33,037 nt of DNA from Gammaproteobacteria bacterium (GCA_015491735.1 WFVH01000066.1:1-33037); one strand, 5' to 3'; shown: positions 1-9,178, counted from the first letter of the stretch. Numbers and translations: made by a program. Notes: generated from the sequence alone by a model not told the origin.

Positions 1-2
1 TG

Positions 3-154
3 GTAACTATTCAGCTCACCCCTGAAATCCGCCATTTCTGCGTTGAAAAATGGTCATTTACACGCGTAAACTCCCATTTTTCGCCTTGAACTGACGGATT
101 TCAGGGGCAATCTGAACAGTTACCGGCTTGTTTCATACTATGCTGAATAGTCAC
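3..154. mobile_element. IS66-type MITE, long form (copy 1)
   Basis: Non-coding element of 152 bp beginning GTAACTATTCAGC and ending GCTGAATAGTCAC, imperfect 13-bp terminal inverted repeats. Inside, CCCCTGAAATCCG (19-31) pairs perfectly with CGGATTTCAGGGG (95-107), and GAAAAATGG (45-53) with CCATTTTTC (74-82), so the element can fold into a long hairpin. It is nearly identical to the copy at 24123-24273. The 8 bases after it (TATCACTG) end in TG, the same two bases that precede it at the window edge, consistent with an 8-bp target duplication. It has no transposase, so it would need one in trans. It ends about 36 bp before the yejM-like start codon and may affect that gene's expression. Confidence 0.85.
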
Positions 155-190
155 TATCACTGTTTTCCTGAAACGCTATAATTGATTCCG

Positions 191-2056
191 ATGTCGTTGC
201 CGGATACTGAAAATTGCAGCGGTGCGCCGCCTGCCGGCCGCCGCGGTTTGTTGCGCTGGGCGGGGTGGTTCTTCCTCGCCAACAGCGTCATGGCTCTTTT
301 GATCTCGCTGCGTTATCTGCAGGTGGTGCAGTTTCCTGAAGGGGAGTATACGGCGCTCTTCAGTGTGCTGGCCTTCGTTGGCCACTTTGCCTCGCTGGGC
401 TTCATCGGCGCCGTGCTGCTTTTCCTGCCCATCCTGATTCTGCCGTGGCGGCGGTTGGTCTTTCTCCTCGGTATACTGCTCGGGAGCGTGTATCTGCTCG
501 GCATCGTTATCGACACCTTTGTTTTTGCCCAATACCGCTTCCACATCAACGGCATGGTGCTGAACCTGCTATTCGGCGGCGCAGCGGATGAGATCTTTAC
601 CTTTTCAGGCTCGCTCTGGATATGGATGGCCGTGCTGGTGGTGGCGGTGGTGGCGGCCGAGTGGTGGCTGGCCCGCAGGGTATGGCGCTTCGTACTCGCC
701 ACGCCGGGCAGATCATACGGCTATCTGGTTGGCGCTGCGCTGTTCATCATATTTCTGCTCCAGAACATCATGTTTGCCTGGGCCGACGCCAACTCCTATA
801 CACCCATTACGCGGCAGGCCCGGTTTCTGCCAGCCTATCAGCCGTTGACCGCCAAGGACTGGTTCGTCGAGAACGGCTGGGCGGAACCCGGCTCGGCGCA
901 GAAGAGCTACCGGATCGGCAAGGCCACCAGCCTCGACTACCCCAAAACGCCGTTGCGCTGTGAGCCTTCCGTGAGGAAAATGAATATTCTCTACGTGGTG
1001 GTAGATTCGTGGCGCTTTGATACAATGACCGGGGAGAATACTCCCAATATCCATCGGCTGGCCCAAGAGTCTCTGGTGTTTCAGAACCATTTCAGTGGCG
1101 CCAACTCCACTCGTACCGGTATCTTCTCCCTGTTTTACGGGATTCCCGGCACCTACTGGCACGCCATTCTGGCGGAGCAGCGCGGGGCGGTGTTCATCAA
1201 CCAGCTTCTGGAGCAGAACTACCGGATGGGGATTTTTGCCAGCGCCAAGCTGTTCAGCCCGGAATTCGATCGCACGGTTTTCGTTTCGATAGACAATCTG
1301 CGTCTTCGCTCCAAGGGGGGAACTCCCTGGGAGCGGGACCAGAACATCACCGATGAGTTCATCGATTTTCTGGATCATGGCGGGCAGCCGTTTTTCGGTT
1401 TCCTGTTCTACGATTCGCCGCATGGCTATGATTTTCCACCGGATTACCCGCAGATTTTTCAACCGTCGTGGAGTTCGGTGAACTATCTGTTGCTGGACAA
1501 TGAGTTTGATCGGACACCGTTCTTCAACCGTTACAGGAACTCGGTCCACTTCGTGGATAGTTTGGTGGGAAAGGTGATCAGCCGGCTGGAGAAGAAAGGG
1601 CTGCTTGATGAAACGGTGGTGGTGATCACCGGTGATCACGGTCAGGAGTTCAACGATAACAAGCTCAACTACTGGGGGCACAACAGTAACTTTTCTCCGT
1701 GGCAGACCAAGGTTCCGCTGGTGATCCGCTGGCCCGGAAAGGAGCCGCGATCCCTTTCTCACTGGACCAGCCATTTCGATATGACACCCACTCTGATGCA
1801 GGAGCTGCTGGGCTGCCGCAACGATATCCGCGACTACAGCAGTGGCAAGCATCTTGTCGATGGCGAGCCGGCCCCCTATCTGTTGCTCAGCAGTTACGGC
1901 CAGTTTGCCGTGATGGAGAAGAACCGGATAACCGTGGTGGATGAGGTGGGCAATGTGGATGTTCTGGGTGATGACTACCGTCCCATTCCGGATGCCCGCC
2001 TGTCGCCCGGGCTGATGCGTTCGGTAATGGAGGAGATGGGCCGTTTCTATAAATAG
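191..2056 (+). CDS. yejM: YejM/PbgA/LapC-like inner-membrane protein with sulfatase-fold periplasmic domain
   Basis: The protein has about 621 residues. Five hydrophobic segments (about residues 22-42, 57-84, 88-113, 141-168, 177-196) match the DUF3413 membrane part of YejM, followed by a linker and an alkaline-phosphatase/sulfatase-fold domain from about 265 (NILYVVVDSWRFD; GANSTRTGIFSLFYG; later ITGDHGQEF and WGHNSNFSPW). In enterobacteria YejM senses periplasmic LPS and controls LpxC turnover through LapB; it is not a working sulfatase. ATG at 191 is preferred; an in-frame TTG at 182 is possible, and neither has a clear Shine-Dalgarno sequence. The gene converges on the phosphonate operon. 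The MITE at 3-154 sits directly upstream. Family assignment is confident; the exact role in this organism is inferred. Confidence 0.85.
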   Translation: MSLPDTENCSGAPPAGRRGLLRWAGWFFLANSVMALLISLRYLQVVQFPEGEYTALFSVLAFVGHFASLGFIGAVLLFLPILILPWRRLVFLLGILLGSVYLLGIVIDTFVFAQYRFHINGMVLNLLFGGAADEIFTFSGSLWIWMAVLVVAVVAAEWWLARRVWRFVLATPGRSYGYLVGAALFIIFLLQNIMFAWADANSYTPITRQARFLPAYQPLTAKDWFVENGWAEPGSAQKSYRIGKATSLDYPKTPLRCEPSVRKMNILYVVVDSWRFDTMTGENTPNIHRLAQESLVFQNHFSGANSTRTGIFSLFYGIPGTYWHAILAEQRGAVFINQLLEQNYRMGIFASAKLFSPEFDRTVFVSIDNLRLRSKGGTPWERDQNITDEFIDFLDHGGQPFFGFLFYDSPHGYDFPPDYPQIFQPSWSSVNYLLLDNEFDRTPFFNRYRNSVHFVDSLVGKVISRLEKKGLLDETVVVITGDHGQEFNDNKLNYWGHNSNFSPWQTKVPLVIRWPGKEPRSLSHWTSHFDMTPTLMQELLGCRNDIRDYSSGKHLVDGEPAPYLLLSSYGQFAVMEKNRITVVDEVGNVDVLGDDYRPIPDARLSPGLMRSVMEEMGRFYK

Positions 2057-2258
2057 GTAACGGCTCCGTGTCGAGGTGCCGATTGCACGGGGGCAGCGGA
2101 ATTTATCTATGCCTGTGTCCAGGGCACGGTTGAACGCTGCCCAAAGGGATCGGCTATCTTCGCAGGCATGATGAAGCCATGGCCAGAATCATGGCGATGG
2201 CCAATATGCCGGCCAATCTCTTTCCCCGGAGGGGAACGGAGGGACAGCCACCCCTTTT

Positions 2259-3008
2259 TCAGTAGCGGCGGGACTCACTCAACAGAATAGCTGGATAGAT
2301 GCTCTTTCTGGCTCGGGAGAGCTGCCTTGCGTCATCAATTTCCGCCCACAGCAGGTCAGATATCCGGTGGTAGTGTAAAGGGTGTCCCCGGGCGGCTGCC
2401 ACCAGGGCATCGGTTTCATAGTCCATGTGCAGGGTGGTGGTGAATACCGGCGCGGCGAGCGTGCACATCCGAACAAACAGTGAGCGGGAGATTTTGCTGA
2501 TTCCCACCAGTTCTCCGGCAATGCCGTTTCCCAGTTCGTGGCGGTTTTTCGACATTCCAACCACCTGGGGGCCGTTGGCTTCGACGTACACCTCATCTCC
2601 CGAGTCCGTGCGGCCGGAGAGCAGAATGACCGCTCGCCGGGGATCGTTCAACAAGGCATCCAGCGCCCGTTGTTCATAGATCAGATCGGATTCCAGCAGC
2701 AGAAAATCCTCCTGCAGCAGTTCGCGTGCGCAGTAGAGGGAGTACATACTGCCGGAATCGGCATACCGTGGATTGTGCACCAGTTCCACGAAACCTTTAT
2801 GCGCCCTGGCGAGCTGTTCATAGAAAGCTGCGCGATGGCCGGTGACGATAATCACATGCTCGATACCTGCCCGGGAGAGGCGTTCCAGTGACTCCTCCAC
2901 GATGGGCTTTTCACCCAGTTGCAGGAATCCCTTGGGTTGGTTCTCGCCCTGTTGTTCGAGGCGGGTACCCATCCCGGCCGCGAGAATGACAGCAATCCTG
3001 ACCGGCAT
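2259..3008 (-). CDS. Phosphonate cytidylyltransferase-like NTP transferase (PntC/LicC type)
   Basis: This 249-residue sugar-nucleotidyltransferase-fold protein has the signature LAAGMGTRL (residues 9-17) and K26 in QPKGFL, which bind the nucleotide, plus DSGSMYSLY (84-92) and ESD (106-108), where the metal-binding aspartate is expected. Proteins of this type activate phosphocholine or 2-aminoethylphosphonate with CTP. As the last gene of an operon that makes 2-aminoethylphosphonate, CMP-aminoethylphosphonate synthesis is the best guess. The ATG at 3008 overlaps the transaminase stop by one base (TAATG), so translation is probably coupled. The reading frame stays open far upstream, but that stretch is antisense-frame noise inside the transaminase gene. 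The product is probably cytoplasmic. The substrate is inferred from context. Confidence 0.8.
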   Translation of the reverse strand: MPVRIAVILAAGMGTRLEQQGENQPKGFLQLGEKPIVEESLERLSRAGIEHVIIVTGHRAAFYEQLARAHKGFVELVHNPRYADSGSMYSLYCARELLQEDFLLLESDLIYEQRALDALLNDPRRAVILLSGRTDSGDEVYVEANGPQVVGMSKNRHELGNGIAGELVGISKISRSLFVRMCTLAAPVFTTTLHMDYETDALVAAARGHPLHYHRISDLLWAEIDDARQLSRARKSIYPAILLSESRRY

Positions 3009-4093
3009 TATCGCTCCATGAGCTGACGGAATGTGGCGATGAGGTGCTCCAGATCCTGATCCTGGATGTCGCCCATATTGGCGATTCGGAAGATGCTCTT
3101 CGCCAGCTCTCCCTGTCCCGCGTAGATTACGAAACCCGCCTCTAACAGCAGGCCGTGCAGTTGCGGGTAGCTGATGTCCTTGGGCAGCAGGAAAGAGCTG
3201 ATCATGGAGCAACAGGACTCTTCCGGTAGCAGGGGCCGGATGCCCAGGGCTATCAGCGCCTGGCGGATCCGGCCGGAAAGATAGCGATAACGCTGCTGGC
3301 GGGCTTCCCGGCCACCCATCTCTTCCAGCTCCAGCAGCGCTTCGTGCAGTGCAAAACAGGCGTGTACCGCGGGAGTGAAAGGAGAAAAGCCTGTCTTTTG
3401 CTCCCGGTGATAGCGGTACAGATCGAGATAGAGCGTACTGGAGTAGCTGCTCCCTCCATCCATAACGTCCTGGTCCACCAGCACGAAGGCGATCCCCGGG
3501 ACGCCGTGCAGGCATTTGTTGGCGGTGGCTGCCAGTGCCTGGAGGTTCCAGCCGGAAAAATCGATGCTTTCCGCGCCGAAACTGCTGACCGCATCGAGCA
3601 GCAGGGCGGCATCGTATTTCCTGCACAGTTTTCCGAGAGCAGCGATATCGTTCAGCCGCCCCGTGGTGGTTTCATTGTGGACTGCAACCACATGGGTTAT
3701 GTCCCCCGCCGCCAAACGTTTTTCCACGGCAACCAGATCCATGGGCTGCAGCCAGTCGCACCGAATCTGCTCCATCGGTTTGCCGTGGTTGCGTATCATG
3801 TCCGCCATGCGTTCGCCATAGACGCCGTTGCTCACGACCAGGGTGAGGCCGTCACGGGGCACCAGACTGGACAGCATTGCTTCCACGGCGCAGGTTCCGG
3901 AACCGGTCAGCACAACCGGCTCGAACCGCTTCCGTGAGCCAGGATATACACGCGAGAGCGCGTCTGTTATCTCCAGCATGAAACGGGCAAAATCCGGCTC
4001 CCGATGGCATTGATCCGCCCGGGCGAGTGCGTGACGCACCCGGTTGCTCAGCGTAACCGGGCCGGGGTTAAGGAGGATAGTTGGGCGGTTCAC
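3008..4093 (-). CDS. phnW: 2-aminoethylphosphonate:pyruvate transaminase
   Basis: A PLP-dependent fold-type I aminotransferase of 361 residues, the usual family length. It begins VNRPTILLNPGPVTLS, the typical start of this family. The PLP lysine is K193 in TANKCLHGVPG, a hallmark of 2-aminoethylphosphonate transaminases, and D167 in LLLDAVSS is the cofactor aspartate. GTG at 4093 is chosen because GGGAGG lies just upstream and the start overlaps the decarboxylase stop as GTGA. In phosphonate catabolism this enzyme removes nitrogen. Here, behind PEP mutase and the decarboxylase and with no phosphonatase (phnX) present, it most likely runs towards synthesis, aminating phosphonoacetaldehyde to 2-aminoethylphosphonate. 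Direction is inferred. Confidence 0.9.
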   Translation of the reverse strand: MNRPTILLNPGPVTLSNRVRHALARADQCHREPDFARFMLEITDALSRVYPGSRKRFEPVVLTGSGTCAVEAMLSSLVPRDGLTLVVSNGVYGERMADMIRNHGKPMEQIRCDWLQPMDLVAVEKRLAAGDITHVVAVHNETTTGRLNDIAALGKLCRKYDAALLLDAVSSFGAESIDFSGWNLQALAATANKCLHGVPGIAFVLVDQDVMDGGSSYSSTLYLDLYRYHREQKTGFSPFTPAVHACFALHEALLELEEMGGREARQQRYRYLSGRIRQALIALGIRPLLPEESCCSMISSFLLPKDISYPQLHGLLLEAGFVIYAGQGELAKSIFRIANMGDIQDQDLEHLIATFRQLMER

Positions 4094-5235
4094 GGGTGGC
4101 CTCCCACGAATCGGCGCAGCCGTTGGGCGACCTGCGCAGGGGTGATATCCGGTCTGGGGAGGTCGTCCGCAACGCCGGGCCGGATCTTGACGTGCAAAAA
4201 GCCCGGGCCTTTCCTCTCCTGTTCCAGAAACCGCCCGGCGTCGGCGCTGGCCGTGGCGTGGGCAACCTGCGGATAGCCGCAAGCGGCGGCGATGGCGCAG
4301 AAGTCGATGGAGTGGGAGACGGTGGATTGCCCGCCGGTCGATTCATGGCGTTGGTTGTCCAGCAGTATGTGGGTGAGATTGACGGGATGCTCATAGCCAA
4401 TGGTTGCCATTGCGCCCATGCGCATCAACAGGGCTCCATCGCCATCCACGGCGATAATCCGCCGGTTGGGCTGTGCAAGGGCCAGCCCCAGGGCCAGACT
4501 GGAGACGCAGCCCATCGAACCGACCATGTAGAGCTGGTTATCACTATCGCCGCAGGCGTATAGTTCCCGCCCGGTAAAACCGGTGGTGGCCAGCATGATA
4601 TCGCCGGGCCGGGTCGCCGACTGCAGCGCCTGTAACACCTCGGCGCGGCTGGCGCTGGCCGGGCTGCCGCTGACGCATGGGCAGCTGGCACTGAAAGTGG
4701 GCCGTTTTTGGGGCCGGGAGCGCAGTGCGTAGCTGTCCACGGTTCCTTTTCTCATCACCAGGGCATAGGGCAGGTGGTGGGTATCCATATACCGGGTGGC
4801 GCGTTCGAGTACAGCCTCGATATCACTCTCGTTGGCGGGGAAATACTCCCACGGAACCTGCATCAGCTCCAGCATGTTTGTTGTTATGGCGCCCATGAGT
4901 TCGTGTTGGGGTTCGTCTGGCGCACCCCCGGGTTCGCCGCGGAGGGTGGTGATGATGAGGGCGGGAATCCTGAAAGTGAAGTTCAGCGATGTCAGCGGAT
5001 TCACCGCATTCCCCAGGCCCGAGTTCTGGAACATGATCACGGCGCGCTTGCCACCCAGCCAGGCTCCTGCCGCAACCGCGACGGCGTCACCCTCGTTTGC
5101 CGCGCCGATGTAGTGCAGTTGCGGGGAGTCGATCACACAGTTGATGAATGGTTTCAGATAGGAGCAGGGGACCCCGCTGTACAGGGAAAAACCCCTGCTC
5201 CGCGCGGCCTCGACAAAACGGGGTGCCGGGATCAT
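4090..5235 (-). CDS. aepY: Phosphonopyruvate decarboxylase
   Basis: A thiamine-diphosphate enzyme of 381 residues. The N-terminal Pyr domain carries E48 (AANEGDAVA), the glutamate that activates the cofactor. The C-terminal PP domain has the ThDP/Mg motif starting GDG at 265-267 and ending at N294 (LLDNQRHES). FSLYSGVPCSYLKPF near the N terminus is typical of phosphonopyruvate decarboxylases. The enzyme converts phosphonopyruvate to phosphonoacetaldehyde, the step that pulls the unfavourable PEP mutase reaction forward. Its ATG directly abuts the PEP mutase TAG stop, and its end overlaps the transaminase start by four bases, so these are strictly coupled operon genes. Sulfopyruvate decarboxylase is a related alternative but does not fit the context. 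Confidence 0.93.
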   Translation of the reverse strand: MIPAPRFVEAARSRGFSLYSGVPCSYLKPFINCVIDSPQLHYIGAANEGDAVAVAAGAWLGGKRAVIMFQNSGLGNAVNPLTSLNFTFRIPALIITTLRGEPGGAPDEPQHELMGAITTNMLELMQVPWEYFPANESDIEAVLERATRYMDTHHLPYALVMRKGTVDSYALRSRPQKRPTFSASCPCVSGSPASASRAEVLQALQSATRPGDIMLATTGFTGRELYACGDSDNQLYMVGSMGCVSSLALGLALAQPNRRIIAVDGDGALLMRMGAMATIGYEHPVNLTHILLDNQRHESTGGQSTVSHSIDFCAIAAACGYPQVAHATASADAGRFLEQERKGPGFLHVKIRPGVADDLPRPDITPAQVAQRLRRFVGGHP

Positions 5236-6849
5236 CTAGAAACTTCCCGCCTGCACGACATCATCCAGAGAGTCAATATCCAGCCAGTGCCCGGTGGTGT
5301 AGAGGACCTGTACCGGTATCTGCTGCATGACCAGGTGATTGAGCAGATCGGGCAGTTTGGCCTGGCGGCCGTTCTGCTTGGCCAGCAGTGTCTCCAAGTG
5401 CTGCCGCACCAGCGGCAGCGCCGTGGAAGCGAGTTTGACAAAGCCCATCCACTCTCCGTGGATCGCTTCATCCGGAAGCTTCTCGTCGATGCGGCATAAC
5501 TGAATTTTCGCGCCAAAGGCGCGGCGTGAACTGGCCTGGGAGCAGTTGACGTAGTCGGCCTGGCGATGCCGGTTGACGCTCTCCTGCCAATGGGTATCCG
5601 CCATGATGACGATATCACTCTTCTCGTCTGACAGCATCTGGGGGATATATTTGTTAAACAGCACGTCGCCATAGGATATGAGGGTGTCCTGGCTGTCGTC
5701 CAGCTCCGAGAGCGCCCGGTGCAGGGAGAGCAGCTCGCCGGTGTCGGCGAAATCGTCGTTGTCCACGTAGTGCAGGTTGGGCAGGTTGACATGCTCCTTG
5801 CCAAAGCCGCGCACCACGGTGATCTGCTTGATGCCAACCGCGTTGTAGGCGTCGACGATACGGGACAGCAGAGGGGCGCCGGAGATGTCGAGCATCGCTT
5901 TCGGCTTTTCCCGCGTCAGCTCGCCCAGTTCGCCTCCCTGCGAGGCGGCGAGCACGATCGCCCGAATGCCCCGGGTGCTTTTGGGGAGGTAGCGCTTCTC
6001 CGCCTCTTGCAGTTCGCCGGCCCCTTGCAGGCGAAACACCTCGGCGACCGGCACGATGCGATCCTCGATGGAGAGCAGGTTTTCCTCTTCCGCCAGTGTG
6101 CGGGCCGTCTGCTGCATGGCGGAGATGGAGGCTCGCAGTATCTGGTTGGCCCAGATGCAGAGGGAGAATCCATGGTCACGGAATACATCGGTCGGTGTGG
6201 CGTAATACTTGGTAGGAACGATCACTACCGGACAGCGTTCTCCCCATTCACGTTTGAAGGCGAGAACCTCATCCGGTACCGACAGCGCGGAGTGAATCAG
6301 GATGGCATCCGCGCCGGCGGCGTGATAGGCCTCGGCGCGGCGCAACGCTTCCTGCAGACCCCAGCCGGCGATAAAGGCCTCCACCCGCGCCACGATGCTG
6401 AAGTCATCGTCCCGCTGCGCATCCTTTCCTGCCTTGATCTTGCCGCAGAACTCATCCACATCCGCAAGCGGTTGGGCGGTTCCCTTGATGAAGCTGTTGG
6501 TTTTGGGAAACAGCTTGTCTTCGATACATACCGCGGCGATATCCCGCTGCTCCAGCTTCTGTACCAGCCGCTGCATGTTGTTGAAGTTGCCATAGCCGGT
6601 ATCCCCGTCCAGCAGGATGGGGATGGAGGTCGCGTCGGACATGAATTCCAGCATTTCCAGGAGCTGGGTCCAACTGGCTTCATTGTTGTCTCGCACCCCG
6701 AACTGGGCGGAGAGGGAGAGACCACTCCCCCAAAGCCCCTTGAAACCGGCTTCTTCGCCGATTTTGGCGCTCAGGCCGTTATGGGCTTCCAGGATGAATT
6801 CCAGTTGATTTGACTGCAGCAGATGTTTGAATTGTGTTGTTTTGTTCAT
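5236..6849 (-). CDS. pepM: Phosphoenolpyruvate mutase fused to a nucleotidyltransferase domain
   Basis: A two-domain protein of 537 residues. Residues 1-290 form the isocitrate-lyase/PEP-mutase barrel: metal-binding DGDTGYGN (81-88) and the mutase signature [10 protein letters not shown] (110-119), which separates true PEP mutases from lyases. It makes the C-P bond by converting PEP to phosphonopyruvate. Residues about 293-537 are a nucleotidyltransferase-fold domain ([17 protein letters not shown] at 316-320; ISYGDVLF), where the usual GxGTRL loop is replaced by SQGGELGEL. Fused PEP mutase-nucleotidyltransferases are known. Having one beside a separate nucleotidyltransferase is unusual. First gene of the operon; 124 bp separate it from the divergent glycerophosphotransferase gene. 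The function of the second domain is uncertain. Confidence 0.93.
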   Translation of the reverse strand: MNKTTQFKHLLQSNQLEFILEAHNGLSAKIGEEAGFKGLWGSGLSLSAQFGVRDNNEASWTQLLEMLEFMSDATSIPILLDGDTGYGNFNNMQRLVQKLEQRDIAAVCIEDKLFPKTNSFIKGTAQPLADVDEFCGKIKAGKDAQRDDDFSIVARVEAFIAGWGLQEALRRAEAYHAAGADAILIHSALSVPDEVLAFKREWGERCPVVIVPTKYYATPTDVFRDHGFSLCIWANQILRASISAMQQTARTLAEEENLLSIEDRIVPVAEVFRLQGAGELQEAEKRYLPKSTRGIRAIVLAASQGGELGELTREKPKAMLDISGAPLLSRIVDAYNAVGIKQITVVRGFGKEHVNLPNLHYVDNDDFADTGELLSLHRALSELDDSQDTLISYGDVLFNKYIPQMLSDEKSDIVIMADTHWQESVNRHRQADYVNCSQASSRRAFGAKIQLCRIDEKLPDEAIHGEWMGFVKLASTALPLVRQHLETLLAKQNGRQAKLPDLLNHLVMQQIPVQVLYTTGHWLDIDSLDDVVQAGSF

Positions 6850-6973
6850 TCCATAATGCCCGGAGAGAATTAGCCCTTTAGTTTATGACGTGTTTGGTTA
6901 GTGTTGATAAAGCTGCAGATTTGGTTACCATTTATCCCTCGTCCTCAATGCAGATGCCGGAACGGTTTCGCAA

Positions 6974-8044
6974 ATGAATATCTATTTTGACAGTACCCAC
7001 CTATATTACCTGACCCAGTACCTGCCGGTATATCATCTGCTTCGGGAGCGTGGCGCCGACTGCCACTTCTGCTTCTATCGTGAACATGGCATGCATGAGG
7101 CCATCGAGAGAACCGCTGCCCGGGAAGGGCTGCAGTTTCACTGGGTGGAGAACCGCGCCGCCGCGGCCAGTCTCTATCGGGCTGCATCGCCCGACTGGGT
7201 CGTCTTTGGCAACACCTTTCCGGATCTGGACAAGTTGGCCTCCCATACCAGAACCGCCCAGCTTTATCACGGCATCGGCATGAAAAGCGACGTTTACCGG
7301 CCGGGCTTGATGGACATGGACATACGTTTCATCGAAGGTCCCCATTATACAGAAGTTCTGCAGCGGATGTATCCAGGCCGCCCTCTGCTGGAGGTGGGCT
7401 ACGCCAAACTGGATCCCCTGTTTGGGGTGTCGGAAAGACGCCCTGGTCTCGATCTCGCTGCTGCCGGTCTGAATCCGGACAAGCCAACGCTGCTTTATGC
7501 ACCGACTTACTACCCAAGCTCAATCGAACTCATGGCGGATGACTGGCCGCAGCAGTTTTCGGCATACAATCTCATTATCAAGCCCCATCCCTTTACCTTG
7601 AGCAAGGCCAGATATCATTGCCAGCGCGACAAACTCCTGTTGTGGTCCCGGGCCGCCAATGTTCACTTTCCCGATCCAGATGCCTTCAATCTGTTGCCCT
7701 ACCTGGGCTGTGCCGATTTGATGATCAGTGACGCCTCTTCGGCACTGTTCGAATTTGCCGCCCTGGACAAGCCGGTGGTGTGGTGCGATTTCCTCAAGGT
7801 GCGCTGGAGCTACCGTGGCCCATTGCGTTTTCGGTTGAAAAAACGTCTGGATGCTACTATCCAGCAGTACAGTGACATCTCGGTCCATGCCGGCTGTTTT
7901 CAGGAGTTGAAAACACGCGTCGAAGAGGAACTTGCCAATCCGTCACGCTTTAGCGGCAAGCGGCGGGAGTATACCCGGCGGCTTATCGGTGCAACCGACG
8001 GGAACGTATCAGCGCGCATTGTGGATTATCTTTTTTCTCATTGA
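6974..8044 (+). CDS. CDP-glycerol glycerophosphotransferase-family protein (TagF-like), first of two
   Basis: The protein has 356 residues. It shows the family marks of the teichoic-acid polymerase/primase superfamily: H99-G in LYHGIGMK, LYAPTYYPS (174-182), the second catalytic histidine H205 in IIKPHPF, and SDASSALFEF (252-261), the nucleotide-binding region that recurs as D-x-S-S. Such enzymes move a phosphoryl-alcohol unit from a CDP-alcohol to a glycan or lipid acceptor, usually at the cytoplasmic face of the inner membrane. No signal peptide or transmembrane segment is visible. It is divergent from the phosphonate operon and followed after 87 bp by a second family member, suggesting that CMP-aminoethylphosphonate or a similar donor is the substrate. 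That substrate is inference; plain glycerol phosphate is an alternative. Confidence 0.8.
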   Translation: MNIYFDSTHLYYLTQYLPVYHLLRERGADCHFCFYREHGMHEAIERTAAREGLQFHWVENRAAAASLYRAASPDWVVFGNTFPDLDKLASHTRTAQLYHGIGMKSDVYRPGLMDMDIRFIEGPHYTEVLQRMYPGRPLLEVGYAKLDPLFGVSERRPGLDLAAAGLNPDKPTLLYAPTYYPSSIELMADDWPQQFSAYNLIIKPHPFTLSKARYHCQRDKLLLWSRAANVHFPDPDAFNLLPYLGCADLMISDASSALFEFAALDKPVVWCDFLKVRWSYRGPLRFRLKKRLDATIQQYSDISVHAGCFQELKTRVEEELANPSRFSGKRREYTRRLIGATDGNVSARIVDYLFSH

Positions 8045-8131
8045 AATCATGTTGCTACTGCTATTGACCCGGCAACCAGACATACCGGCCCCGGCTGCCG
8101 GAGTTATCGGCCCGATGGTTCAGTCGCCGTT

Positions 8132-9178
8132 GTGAATCGCTATCTTCTGTTTGTAAGCCAGGCCTATGCTCTTCCCATACTGCGTCCGCTGCAGGAGGCG
8201 ATACGTGCGCGCGGAGATCTGGCTGCCTGGTATATGCACGATATCGATGAAACCCTTCTGCGGCCGGATGAAAAGGTGCTTCGCAGCGTTGAGGAGGTGA
8301 AGGACTGCAATCCGGTGGCCGTTTTCGTCCCTACCAACTGGGTGCCGGATTTCTTTCCCGGTGTGAAGGTTGAGGTGTTTCATGGCCTCGCCAACGATGC
8401 TACCGGCAAAAAGGGGCATTATCGAATCAGGGGTTTTTTTGATCTGTACTGTACCCATGCCCCGGAGGGAACGGAGCTGTTTTCGGCGCTTGCCCGAAGG
8501 CATGGCACCTTTCATGTCACCGAGACCGGCTGGCCAAAGGTCGACCCCCTGTTTCAGCACCGGGATGTGGATGTCCGGCGGTATCGGCCTGGCCTGGATA
8601 AACCCGTGGTGCTGTATGCCTCTACGTTCAGCCCTTCCCTGACATCGGCTCCGGCCTTGCTCGATACCATCAAACGGTTATCACAGCAGGATCAATGGCA
8701 TTGGCTGGTGACAATGCACCCCAAGCAGGATGCTTCGCTGGTGGCGGAGTACCGGGCCTTGCAGGGTCCCAACCTGCAGTTTGTCGACGTTCAGGAAGAC
8801 CCACTGCCCGTGCTCCAGGCTGCCGACGTGATGCTGTGTGACACCTCATCTATTGCGATGGAGTTCATGCTGCTCGACAAGCCGGTTGTCACTTTCCGTA
8901 CCAAGGTTCCCGGCCCGCACTATATCAATACGCTGGAAACCGGCGAGATTGCCCCGGCAATCAATCGGGCGCTATCCCGGCCGGAGGCGTTGATGAGTTC
9001 AAGCCGCCGTTTTATCGACAGTTTGCACCCCTACCGGGATGGCAACTCCAGTGAGCGTGTACTGGCGGCAACCGACGAGTTCATCGAGCGGTATGCCGGC
9101 AGGCTCAAGCAGAAACCCGTCAATCTTTGGCGCAAGCTGCGGATTCGCAGGCAGATGCGCTATTGGCGTTTGAGATAA
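8132..9178 (+). CDS. CDP-glycerol glycerophosphotransferase-family protein, second of two
   Basis: The protein has 348 residues and starts with GTG at 8132. It shares the architecture of the preceding gene but is clearly diverged: HG at 84-85 (EVFHGLAND), VLYASTFSPS (160-169), H196 in LVTMHPKQD, and DTSSIAMEF (237-245). The C terminus is very basic (KLRIRRQMRYWRLR), which may bind the membrane surface. The pair may act in sequence, one priming and one extending, as with TagB and TagF in Gram-positive teichoic acid synthesis, or on two different acceptors. The 3' end overlaps the convergent O-antigen ligase fusion by 19 bp with no terminator between them. The substrate is not known. Confidence 0.78.
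   Translation: MNRYLLFVSQAYALPILRPLQEAIRARGDLAAWYMHDIDETLLRPDEKVLRSVEEVKDCNPVAVFVPTNWVPDFFPGVKVEVFHGLANDATGKKGHYRIRGFFDLYCTHAPEGTELFSALARRHGTFHVTETGWPKVDPLFQHRDVDVRRYRPGLDKPVVLYASTFSPSLTSAPALLDTIKRLSQQDQWHWLVTMHPKQDASLVAEYRALQGPNLQFVDVQEDPLPVLQAADVMLCDTSSIAMEFMLLDKPVVTFRTKVPGPHYINTLETGEIAPAINRALSRPEALMSSSRRFIDSLHPYRDGNSSERVLAATDEFIERYAGRLKQKPVNLWRKLRIRRQMRYWRLR

Noticed and set aside
3..154. CRISPR array or REP-type repeat for the dispersed 110-152 bp repeats
   Set aside because: Copies are kilobases apart with no spacers, and they have terminal inverted repeats with 8-bp target duplications, which fits transposition instead.
713..1852. Long minus-strand open frame inside the yejM-like gene
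   Set aside because: It is antisense to a well-recognised protein, has no family resemblance, and reflects GC-biased codon use of the real gene.
2222..2236. TTCCCC-GGA-GGGGAA hairpin as terminator of the phosphonate operon
   Set aside because: A good stem, but on the minus strand it is followed by AGAGATTGG with no T-run.
3009..3626. Upstream extension of the stand-alone nucleotidyltransferase frame
   Set aside because: The extension overlaps the transaminase gene in another frame and is low-complexity noise; LAAGMGTRL must lie at the N terminus, so the ATG at 3008 is the start.
5719..6813. 364-codon plus-strand open frame inside the PEP mutase gene
   Set aside because: Antisense shadow; the minus-strand product carries the mutase signature and is coupled to its neighbours.
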